DNA of 64,000 nt, taken from assembly GCA_016946835.1 (NCBI GenBank), contig JACVTC010000046.1:369501-433500 (forward strand), read 5' to 3'. Positions 1 to 11,383 of the stretch are shown piece by piece (within the stretch, counting starts at the first letter, position 1; each line of letters starts with the position of its first letter). This stretch comes from Neocallimastix lanati (nom. inval.). Taxonomy: Eukaryota > Neocallimastigomycota > Neocallimastigomycetes > Neocallimastigales > Neocallimastigaceae. Below the pieces are notes generated by a model. That model saw only the letters and a program-made list of their open reading frames with translations. It was not told where the DNA came from and did no database searches. The position numbers were made by a program, and so were the translations under genes.

Positions 1-640
1 TTATCGTTAATAATCATTTGAATTAATATATATTATTAATTTTATTATATATGTAATTTTTTTTTTTGATGTTATTATTAGTACTTCATATGGATCATAT
101 CCATCAGCGAAGTCTCCTCCTTGAATTTTTCTAATCATATCGAGTTCCTCCTTTGATAATACAATCTTCTTTCCTGTTTTTTCATCTTCAACGGTTTTCC
201 TTTTTTTTTTTTTTTTTTTATATATTTAGTATAATTATACTTGTTATTTTTTTTTTTCTTTAAAAATTATTATAAATCAATTTTAATATCACCAATCTAT
301 ACATAAATAGATATATTACCAGTCATCTGGGTCTTCCATTTTTGCTAAGAATTTATCTAATTCATCACCCTTAGCTGGTCTCATAATCTTCTTACCATTA
401 ATATCATAACCTATATGTGGAAAATCATCATACCATTCTATTGGAACGTTACCAATAGTATTTTCGGTTTCCTTTTTTTATTAAATTTTATTTCAATATA
501 TATATATATAATTTAAAAATAATAAAAGTTAGAAATTTTATAATTATAATTTTTAAAAATTTATAATTTTATAAAATTAAAAATTTCATTTTAAATTCAT
601 TTAAATTTGAAATTTGAATTTTATAAATGAATTATCAAAT

Positions 641-707
<67 letters not shown>

Positions 708-1567
708 AAATTAAATATTAATTAAAAATTTCTAAAATCCATTTTAAATAAGATTTCATTTTCATGTATATTGTATTATAAATTTAATTTGAATTTTAAT
801 TTAAAAAATTTCAATAACACTGACTTCATCTGAGGTGTCACTATCATAAACTGGATTAATTTCTGGGAAAACCTCTCTTGGTAATACACCCGGTATAGTT
901 GGATTTGTGAACACTCTTCCATCTTCTGTAGTGAATGTTTCCTCTGAATTTGAATTATTATTCAAAGTATTGTCAGTTTCTTCATCTGAAGAAACATAAT
1001 TTTCATCTAATTCTTCTTCGCTTTCTTCATCAGATAAACCTTCAATATCTTCCTCTTCTTCCTCTCTTTCCTTGTCTTCGTTTTCGTCTTCATCTTCATC
1101 TTCATCTTCTTCTTCTTCATCTTCATTCTTTTTTTTTTTTTTTATTTTTTATTTATTTATTTTTTCAATAATTATGTATTTTTATTTCATAACATATTTT
1201 ATTATATATATGGATATAAATTATAAATGATAAAATATTAAGTTGAAAAATTATTTAGTAATTTTCTTTTGCTTAAAATTAAAAAAAAAATTATAAAATA
1301 CTAGTAATTTATTCCGAATTTCAAATGTTAGTAAAAAAAAAAAATTATTATAATTTTTACTTGTTTTTTATCTTTCTTTATTTGAACAATTTCATATTCA
1401 TTTTCATTATCACTTTCATTGTCTTCATTATTATCAACTTCATCTTCACTATCACTTTCTTCTATATTAATATTTTCCAATGCTTTATCTTCTTCTTCAC
1501 TATCATATTCTTTTTTTTCTTTTTCTTCTTTAGTTTTTTTACTAATTTCGTTAATTTTTCTCTTCAT
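1..1567 (-). CDS. ERB1: Ribosome biogenesis protein ERB1/BOP1, N-terminal part (runs off the left edge)
   Basis: In yeast and animals this WD40 protein is part of the PeBoW complex (NOP7-ERB1-YTM1) needed for 27S pre-rRNA processing and 60S assembly in the nucleolus. I read four exons on the minus strand: 1567-1361, 1127-825, 471-320 and 199-85, joined by GT-AG introns with matching phases (a TGG codon is split between exons 3 and 4). The first two exons encode a very acidic Glu/Asp/Ser tail, usual for the family. Exons 3-4 give the conserved BOP1 N-terminal block, with stretches such as [20 protein letters not shown] and DGYDPYE. The rest of the BOP1NT block and the WD40 propeller lie outside the window. 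The gene is divergent from FANCL. Family identity is clear; exact splice sites are inferred. Confidence 0.93.
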
Positions 1568-2050
1568 TTTTTTTATTTTTCACTATTATTAATATTAATA
1601 TATAGAAATGCAAAATTACTTAAAATTTTTTTATTATTTAATATTAATATGTGTATAGTTTTAATTTTTTTTTTTTTTTTTTTTTAAATTTTTGTTTGTA
1701 TATATAATTTTAAAATATAAAAAAGTTTGTGGTTGATTGGTTATTTAAAGGTTATCCAATGATATATTTATTTATTAAAGATTTAAAATAATATTTCTAC
1801 AAAAAAAAAAAAAAAAAAAAAAAAAATTTAAATTATATTTTTAAAATATATATCTTAATTTGTTTTTGAATTTAATTATTCTACAATAAAATTTACTAAA
1901 TTATAATTGATATTTGTTAACAATATATAAGTATATATATATTTATTATATTTATATATATAAAAGAAAAGAGAATAAATATAAGAAAATAGAATAAAAA
2001 TAAGAAAAGAATTTAATAATAAAATAATAAAAAATATAATTAAAATAGAC
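1568..2050. promoter_or_regulatory. Divergent intergenic region between ERB1 and FANCL
   Basis: This spacer of about 480 bp separates two divergently transcribed genes and must hold both promoters. It is almost pure A/T, with a T run near 1665-1685 and an A run at 1801-1826. I recognise no specific factor site. Confidence 0.4.
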
Positions 2051-2889
2051 ATGAAAGATTTTCCTTTAATAAGTCCTTGTGACTATACTTTGAAACATTA
2101 TATTGGATTTATACAATTAACAATAAATAATGAAGAACATGAATACCCCATTGAAATAAAACTTGATAATCCTTCAGATATTAAAACAGCATCAATATAT
2201 TCAGATCAGTTATCAAATTTATTAGAAGATAATAAATCATTAATATCACAGGTTTATAAAATGGAAAAATTAAAGATGAAATTTAAAAATAGTCTAAAAT
2301 CTTAATTAAAAATATATATAAATTTCCCCTTTTTTAAATTAACCTTATATAAATACAATTTTAATATATATATTTATTATAATGTGAAACTTATAAAATT
2401 TTTAAAAACATTAATATATTTTTACCAAGATGTTAAATAATTCATCTGATTTAAATACATTTTTAATTGATTTAAAGGATTTATTGGTAAAAACAGTATA
2501 TTATTGTATATAAAAGTTTGTTGTTGAATGTAAAGAAATTATATTAATTAAATTATCTTTTTTTTTTAAAGGAAAAGAAAGGTATATTTTTATCTAGTAA
2601 AAAATATCCATTAAAGTTTATGTATAAATTAATAAATGAGTTTGATGAAATTGGTTGGGATAAAATATCCAATTTAAAATCTGATTTACATTCATTAACT
2701 ATAAATATAAAGTATTCATTATTATTTATATTTTTATTTTATTTTATTATTTTATTGCTTTTTTATTATAATTTTTTATTTACTTTCATTTATTATTTTC
2801 TTTTTCTTTGTTAGAAAATAAATAAAAAAAAGTTTTTCTAAATAGTCCAAATATTTTTTTTAATATATTACCATAATTATTATTAATTA

Positions 2890-2951
<62 letters not shown>

Positions 2952-3140
2952 CGTTTCTTTATTATTTATAATATTCATTTATTTTCTAGTGATTCATATA
3001 ATAGAAAACACAAATTAAATTTAATATTTCCATATAATTATAACACTGAAGCAATTGAAGTAAAAGCTGATATTCCTGAACAAATAAATAATAAATATTA
3101 TATTGATGAATTATCCAATATAATAGAGTTTTATAAAAAT

Positions 3141-3208
<68 letters not shown>

Positions 3209-4495
3209 TATCATCTTCTTATTTCTCTAATAATACATTTTAATATTTTCTCAATAATTACTATTTTATTTATTACTTGGATTTAAATAACCAAATATAA
3301 TAATTAGATTTTTGATAAATATAACGATTTCTGGTAGTTATTACAATACTTATACATTTTTTTAAACAAAAATTGATATTTATTTTTTTATAATTTTAAC
3401 TTAAAGTAATAATTTTCACTATAATAATTTAAAGGTGCCAATTAGAAGAAATCGATAAAAAAACATGGGTTATAGAGCCAATTAATCCACCAAGATCTTC
3501 AACCTATAGAAGAATTATTATAGGTAAATTTAAAAAAATAAAGTTATAAATTATTTATTATTTTATATTATTCTAACTCATACTTTTATAAATGAATATA
3601 TATTAATAGAAAGAAAATGTTCTATTAATATTCAAATAAACCCAAGTAATCCAAGATCTATTCCAATATATCAACTTATGGGTTCAGATGAATTGGTTCA
3701 AAAATGGACAAAAATATTGATAAATAGACAATATTTATGGTACGAATTAATTTTAATAAAAATTGTTAATAAATAAATAAATGATATTAATTTATTATTA
3801 AATTAAAAAAAAAAAAAATTAATACTAAACAATAATTAATACTGCAATTAATAAATGCCAAAATAGTTAAATAATTAATAAAATTAATAAACTAAATATA
3901 TAATTATATGTAAATAAATATTTTCATATAAATTCAAATGAAAAAGGAATTTAAATAATACAATATATGAAAATCTTAAAAAAATTTTGGATATTGATTT
4001 TCCACAGAAAGAAAAAATGACATTATCTGATATATCAGAAGAATGTGGTATTTGCTATTCACATTATCTTACAGTAAATAATGGTGATAAAGAAGAAATG
4101 CTTTTACCTGATAAACAATGCAAAAATTCTAAATGTTCAAGGTCATTTCATTATAAGGTTAGAATATAATATTAAATATTTTAAAATATTTTGGTTAAAT
4201 AATTCTACATTACTGGCTGTTCAATGAAAATTAATACTTTTTTTTTTTTTTTTTTTTTTTTACCTTTTTAAAAAAAAAATAATAAATAAATAAAATAAAA
4301 TAGTGTTTATTTGAATGGTTAAGATCATTGACGACAACTAAAACTAGTTTTAATTACTTATATGGAAAATGCCCATACTGTGAAGAAGTAAATAATTATT
4401 AATTATATATATATTATTTGAAAATTTAATAATAATTATTTTATAATATAATAATATATAAATAATTTTAGATGATAACCTTACCAATAAATTAA
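2051..4495 (+). CDS. FANCL: FANCL, RING E3 ubiquitin ligase of the Fanconi anaemia pathway
   Basis: FANCL monoubiquitinates FANCD2/FANCI with UBE2T during DNA crosslink repair in the nucleus. Ten exons in consistent phase: 2051-2251, 2430-2486, 2572-2711, 2990-3140, 3308-3333, 3435-3523, 3610-3739, 3947-4157, 4304-4387 and 4472-4495. Together they encode about 370 residues; human FANCL has about 375. The N-terminal half is ELF/RWD-like. The middle carries the conserved block around EEIDKKTWVIEPINPPRS. The C-terminus is a complete RING/PHD-like domain: a CGIC start, CKNSKC, FHYKCLFEWLRSL, GKCPYC, and an ITL-type ending. All zinc-ligand Cys/His positions appear to be kept. Exon 5 is only 26 nt but is needed to restore frame and the conserved DFW before CQLEEID. 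The CIBAR1-like gene follows on the same strand. Confidence 0.93.
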
Positions 4496-4829
4496 AAAAT
4501 ATATTATCAAAAAAAAAGTTTATGTATTATGAAAATAAACAAACTTTAAAAAATATAAAATTATTTAAAATAAAATTAAAACTTAATATAAAAATAAAAG
4601 AAGTATAATTTAATAATAAATAATAATTTATAATTTATTATTTTTTTTTTTATTTTTTTTTTGTTACTGCAGCAATTATTTTTATAAACACATTTTATAT
4701 TTAATTTGTAATTTTTTTTATTTTTGTGTCAATCAAATATTAATTGAATTATTGAATTATTTTTTATATTGTGTATCTATTATAATTATAGCTTCATACT
4801 GAAAATTTATATTTCAATATACATATAAA

Positions 4830-4903
4830 ATGAAGTAAGAATTCATAGATATTATTTTTATTATTAATAAAATTAAGAAGCTATAATTTCCATATGTTAA
4901 TAT

Positions 4904-4960
<57 letters not shown>

Positions 4961-6650
4961 GTATTATCAATAACAAAATTATTATAAATTTACAGTTCTT
5001 ATATGACAGAATATCTTTTGAATAATATTAATATTACAGGTATGTATAAAATATTTTTATATTTTAAAGGATGATGAACATAGAAATTGACGATAATTAT
5101 ATAATTTATTACTTACTATTATTATTAATAAGAAAATGCCTTAAACGATATAACAAAAGAATTAAAAATTTATGTAGCAAAACAAGAAAGTAAAATAAAT
5201 AAAAATTAATAAATAAAATATTATATTTTTGATAAAATTTTATAATAAATATTCTAAACTTATAAAAACCATTATTAATGATAATTTTTTAATTATAAAA
5301 CAAAAACAAAAACAAAAATAAAAATAAACAATAAAACAAAAATAAATTATTCAACAATTTATTATTAATTATTAATATTAATAGGGGTTAGACATCAAAT
5401 GTTAAAATTAATACAAGCATTTAAAAATTGTATTACTCAAATTCCTTCTTCCAGTAAACTATATATTGAAGCCTTAACTAATTCATTAGCTCTCATTGAT
5501 TATTATTTAAAATTGTCAGATGACAGAATAATACAACGAATTTGTAAAACATTTGATTTTTTTTCAAATGTAAGAAATATATAAAATATAAAAAAAAAAA
5601 AAAAAAAGATATTTTTTTACCTATAAATATGTATTTTTCGCTAATAATGAATATATATCTTTTTTTTTTTTTATTTAAAATGAACTATAATATTTTATTA
5701 GGATAATTGTAAATTAGTAAAGGTATTATAATTGTTACTATGAAATATATTTAAATCTATACATATTTATTATAAGTTTATTAAAATTTTTAATAATAAA
5801 TAAATAAATAAATAAATAAAAAAAGACTAACATAATATATATATATATATTTTATATTTAGAATTACATTTATGAATTAAAAGATTGTAGCAAAAAAGAT
5901 TTATCAAATTTTAATTCATTAAAAAACGCATTTATTATTGGCCCAATAAAGAAAAATAAAAAAATTGTAATAAAAAGTCTTTTATTTTTTTTAATAAATC
6001 TTTTATTTAATGAAACTAATAATTATTTTTATTTTTTCCATATTTATTATTTAATAGATTAATTCACAAGAAAATAATAATTTAAGTAATTATAATAAAG
6101 TAATTTTATTTGTTATTATTTATTATTTTATTTAATTATTTATAACATAATTTTAATATTTCATTTACTAACTCAATACATTACAATAGATTTCTAAACT
6201 AAAAGAAGAAATAATTAATACCACTGAAAAATTTAATAACGCCAAACTGAAGCTGCTAAAAAATACTATGAATGAATTTTTATATGGAGAAATTCTGTAC
6301 CATGCAAAGTATTTTATAAAAATATTACTTTACTGAAATAATAAAATTTTAATTTTTTTTTTATATTTATATATTAACATCTTTTTATTATTCAACAACA
6401 ATTTTTAAATATAAAATTTACTATAAGAGCTTTAGAATCTTTAACTTCCGCTCATCACAAACTAAACTGTGCTAATATACAAAAGGATGTTGAAGTAAGT
6501 TTCACTTTTTAATTCAAACTTATACTTTTCTATAAAATCACATTACCAGAACATTTATATTTTTATTTGTAATTTCTTTAGGAAATCGCAATAAACTTAA
6601 ATCAAATTTTAACCAAAGACGGTGCATCAATTCAAAAATTTACAAATTAA
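4830..6650 (+). CDS. CIBAR1: CIBAR1/FAM92-like BAR-domain protein
   Basis: CIBAR proteins are small BAR-domain proteins that work with Chibby (CBY) at the ciliary base and bend membrane. Ten exons in consistent phase: 4830-4834, 4996-5039, 5133-5189, 5385-5569, 5702-5722, 5862-5966, 6058-6099, 6190-6308, 6428-6494 and 6582-6650. They give 237 residues, somewhat shorter than the human protein (about 289), whose extra length is mostly a disordered tail. The best match to the family is the C-terminal helix: an FNNAKLKLLKNTMNEFLYGE run followed by ILYHAKALESLTSAHH, corresponding to FAM92's EMLFHGKALEVYTAAYQ. The whole protein is predicted alpha-helical and charged. The first exon contributes only ATGAA, so the start is the least certain part. 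A flagellar role fits a zoosporic fungus. Confidence 0.75.
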
Positions 6651-6877
6651 TAATATTAAATATAATTTGTATAATGGCTATATTTTTTTAAATTATAATT
6701 AATAAAAAGTATTTAACAAAATTTTATTGATATTATATTTTTAAACTTTTCTATTTTTTTTTTTATTATAAATTTTTTGCTTTTGAATTAATTTACATAG
6801 TAAGTTCCTAAAAAATTATGAAAAAAATAATTAAATTAAAAAATTTTCCTTTAACAAAATAAATACATTATTATTTA

Positions 6878-7582
6878 TTATTTTACCATAATAGCGTTAA
6901 CAATATCGTTGTTATTGTTCTTTAAAGCCTTAACAGCCTTGCTACGAGTAACATTGGCTTGTTGCATAACTAATTCAATATCCTTAGCTTCAAGACCGGT
7001 TTCGTCGACAACTTCATTATCATCTTCTTCAGTGGTAGTAGGGGCTTCTGGAGCTTCTTCTTCAGTCTTTTTAGCTTCAGCTTCAGCAACTTCTTGTGCT
7101 CTGCGTTGTTGAGCAGCCATAGCAGCAGCCTTAGCGTTGATATCTTCAATTTTAGCTTCACCAAAGACAATATAAGTATCAGCAGAGGAGCTTTTGTAAA
7201 CATCTGGTTGAGAAACAACGAATAAGATCTGTTTTTTTTTTACAATAAAAAAATATATTAATTATAACAATTTCTTAGTAATAATATAAATATTTTTTTA
7301 TTTTATTTTTTTTTGATTTCTTTAATATTTATCATTCAATAATGTTTTTGTATAAAAAAACATTATTTTTCATTTATAACATACGTTCTTGGAACGTCTA
7401 AGAACAACACGATTAATACCGTTGACTGGAACTAAACCCATTTTGGCCATAGCCTTACGAGCCTTCTTTTCAGAACGACTTTGGTTGGTTCTGGTACCAG
7501 CCATATTGTTTTCGACTTCAGTTTCTCCGACTTCTTGATTTTTAACTTCTTCGACTTCTTGATTTTTAACTTCTTCGGTCAT
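6878..7582 (-). CDS. EGD2: Nascent polypeptide-associated complex subunit alpha (NAC-alpha)
   Basis: NAC binds nascent chains at the ribosome exit tunnel and controls SRP targeting. Two exons (7582-7385 and 7228-6878) encode 182 residues. The NAC domain is visible: [16 protein letters not shown], then VVLRRSKN, then [13 protein letters not shown] and [13 protein letters not shown]. An acidic linker follows, and then a C-terminal UBA domain ending [20 protein letters not shown]. The N-terminus has two near-identical copies of a VKNQEVEE-type heptapeptide. Base composition is far less AT-biased than in neighbouring genes, with many C/G-ending codons, as expected of a strongly expressed housekeeping gene. 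It is convergent with the CIBAR1-like gene, with a gap of only about 230 bp. Confidence 0.97.
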
Positions 7583-8540
7583 ATTGCTAAATTAAATTTT
7601 TAATTTTAAATCAATTTTTAAATGAAATAAATTTAATTTATTAGCCAAAATTTTCATTTTTTTTATAATTATTTACACATTTACTATTTATAAATCCTTC
7701 CTAATTTTTTTTTTTTACTTTAAATATTATTTTTACACACTTTTATATTCAACATTTTACATTTCCACTTAAACATTTATTACAAACATAAATAATCACC
7801 AATACAACCATAATAAAAATAATTAATAATAACTATATAACCACCCAAATATACGTACATCTATTTTTAAACGAAAAGGAGGATTGATAAGGGTGTATCT
7901 AAGTAACAAAACCAAATCGTCATGAAAGTTCAAAAATAATCCAGCCACATAATATCACCCAATCAAAATTACTATAATGGTTACATTTTTAAAATTTTTA
8001 TAAAAAAAATTTTTTTTTTATTAAATATTAAATAATTTTTTTTATATTCTAAAAATTGCAAAATAAATATATATTAAAATAATTATATGAAAACTTTACA
8101 CAGAATATTATTTATAAAAATTTTAAATTTTTTTAATTGTCAAATAAAAATGATTAAAAGTGGATTAAATATTTATATAATTTTTAAAATTTATTTTTAA
8201 TATTTAGTGTTATTAATAAATAAGAATTATGTACATACATCAAATTACAAAAATGTATAATGTGTTATATTATTTATTGAATAAGAGATATTTAAAATTT
8301 TAAATAAAATTTTATAAATAGTAATTTTTATTAAGATATTCAGTGGTAATGTTAAGAAGAAAAATTTAAATTTTAAATAAAAAAAATTTATTATTATGTA
8401 TGGTTGTTATTATTTATAAGGATAAAGTATACTATCCTTTTTTTTTTTTTTTTTTTTATTTATAAATAAATAAATAAATAAATAAAAGATATCCGTTTAA
8501 AATACTAAAAAAAAGAAAATAAAAAATTATGATAATACAA
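7583..8540. other. Intergenic spacer with a less AT-rich patch upstream of NAC-alpha
   Basis: No convincing reading frame lies here. The portion at about 7840-7980 is visibly richer in G and C than its surroundings and sits roughly 260-400 bp upstream of the NAC-alpha start. C-rich pyrimidine stretches fill 7735-7830. This could be a promoter of a highly expressed gene or an unrecognised small RNA; I cannot tell which. Confidence 0.35.
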
Positions 8541-9858
8541 TTATTTTATTTTATTAGTTCTGGGCATTTTATTATAAGGTTCAATTTGTTCTTTTGAATT
8601 TGAATAACTAAAAGAACGCTTTTTTGGTTTTATTATATATTCCTTATTACTATTGTTTATAAGTATTTTTTTATTTTCTTTTAATGATAAATTACTATTT
8701 TCATGTTCAGGTTCGATAAATGTTATTTCTGAATCCTCTTTTAATATTTTTGAAGTTTCACTTTCTATCAAAAGACTTGATTCTGTATGATCTTTAGTAT
8801 TATTGAAATCTTCATCATCTTTTTGTTTTTCTTTATATTCATTTATTATTAACTCTTTTATTAAAGAAAATAAAAATAAAAATAAAAAGAATTTAGATAC
8901 CTTGAAAATTGAAAATTTATTAAAATATATAAATAATTTTTTTTTAATATTCTATTCACCATGAGGTTTTGTTAATTCCCAAGTTTTTGGATAACTGTAA
9001 GTTTTTTTTTTTGGTGTATTCATAGTGGGTATATATTTCTATATAAAAATATAATGATAATATAAATATAAATATATTTTAATATAACAATTACATTTTT
9101 ATAATAATATAATATTATCTATCAAAAAATATCAAAAAACTACCTTAACTTGAGAATACGTTTTATTCAAATTCTCATTTGTAACTATAATATTTGAATT
9201 TAGTATATTACAGAAGTCTTTACTATATTTTTCATTATTATTAATCTTTTTTAAAATATAATGATATATACGAAAAATTAATTTCAGTTTATTAATCAAT
9301 ATTAATATATGATGATAAATATATATATCTATAATACATACGATATTTATTAATTCACCAACATTTTCTTCATTTCTATTAAATTTACTACTAATAAATT
9401 GCTTATTGCTTTCTTTATTACTATTTATTAATTCACCAATTTTTTGTTCTTCCTTTCCTAAAGTTAATTTGAAATTTTCAGAATTTTCTTGTACCTTTTT
9501 GTATTCTTTTTCTTGATTAGTATTAGACTCGTCTAATATATCATTCATCTTTTTAAAGTCTTCTTCAATAAAGTGTTTAATATTATTCATATTTTCTTTA
9601 TTAATATTAATATTTTCTTGTGGAACTTTTTCAATATCTTTAATATTTTGATATAATTCATTATAATTTGAGTTTATCAAATTCTTATCTTCATTTAAAT
9701 GCTCATTTATATCGCTTAAATTCTTTTCAAAGGTTGCAGAAAAGTTTTCAATATGTAATACTTAATTAAGGATAAAATTATAATTTAATGTTATTATTAA
9801 TTTATTAATATATGTATGAATATCTAATATTTATACATTTAATAAATATATATAAATA

Positions 9859-9917
<59 letters not shown>

Positions 9918-11333
9918 ATAGTAACAATAATAATTAAAGGATATAATTTTTATTTCTCTTATTAGTAGCCGTAGTTTTTTCAATAATAGTGTTAAATGAT
10001 GAAATGCTATCGTTTGTAAAATTTTCTATTAATTTATTTAAATTAATTATTAATTCTTTTTTCTTTTTTGATGTTTCATTTAATAAGCTTTCTTGATGTG
10101 ATTTAAATTCATTGTTTTGAGAATCTAACATTTGTATCTATTAAGTTATATATTAATTTTTAATATTTATTTGAATGTCAAAAAATAAGTTTAAATAGAA
10201 TTTCCAAATAAATAATATATATATTGAAATACCTTTTCATTTTTGAAATTTTTAATTTTACTTTTCAAAATTTCAAAAGTGTCATTTTGATTGGAAATTA
10301 TTTTTGTCAATATTTCTTGGAATTCAATAAATTTACTAATATAATTAGATATATTTTCATCCCACTAGTATTAATCATATCATTGTAGCAATTGTTATTT
10401 CATTATATATGAATATTTTATATAATTATTATTAAAGTTGTAAATTCAAGGAATATAAATATTTTTAATATTAATAATAATAGTTTATATATATTACCTT
10501 AAGTATTTGCTTTTCTAAATTTTTAGATATATTTTGACATAATTCATTTATTTGTTTTTCTGAATCTATTTTTTTTTGATTAATAAATTTAACTAAATTC
10601 GCTCGAATTCCTTCAATTTTTGTAAGTATAGAGTCATTAAAAAGCTGGTAATTTAATGATATTGATTTTGTTGATTTATAGCGTTCAATATAAGCGACTA
10701 TTTGCTTATCGAAATATTCATAAGTAGATTTAATATCCTTTATATTTAATAATTATATTAATCATAATAATGAATAAAATTATACATATATATAGTAATG
10801 TAAAAAAAAAATTATATAAATATGATTTAAATATACTGTTTAAATAATCATAACAAAGGTTTTATTCTTACATTATTATTATTAATTAAATAATCTTTAA
10901 TAGTTTTATTAATATTTTGTGAAAATTCTGATTGTTTATTGTGATAATTTTTAATATTAACATCAAGTTCTTTAAATTTATTATTTAATGATTCCTTTAA
11001 TGATTCATATAATACATCATTTTGACTTGATATTATTTCCTTATTTTCTTAGTATATATATATATATATATAAATATATAAATTTTAATTATAAATGTTT
11101 GTAATAAATTGTAATAATTATAATATAATTACCTATTTTGTTTTGTAATTTATTAATATCATTAATATTATTTTCCATCAGTTCTTTTAATGTATTGGCA
11201 ATTGAATTTAAAGTTAATTCAGTTGATTTGTGTGCTTCAGTAAGAACTATTTGTTCATTTAATTTTTTCTTTGCTAATTTACATTCTTCTTCACTTTTTA
11301 TAAGTTCTTTTTTAGTTGAATCCAATCTTATCT

Positions 11334-11383
<50 letters not shown>

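Noticed and set aside
9761-9762. Ordinary AG acceptor at TTAATTAAG for the kinesin-5 exon at 9754
   Set aside because: The upstream exon has no GT donor before its stop. The AT-AC pair with U12 branch signal fits phase and consensus, while the AG would add an unsupported residue.
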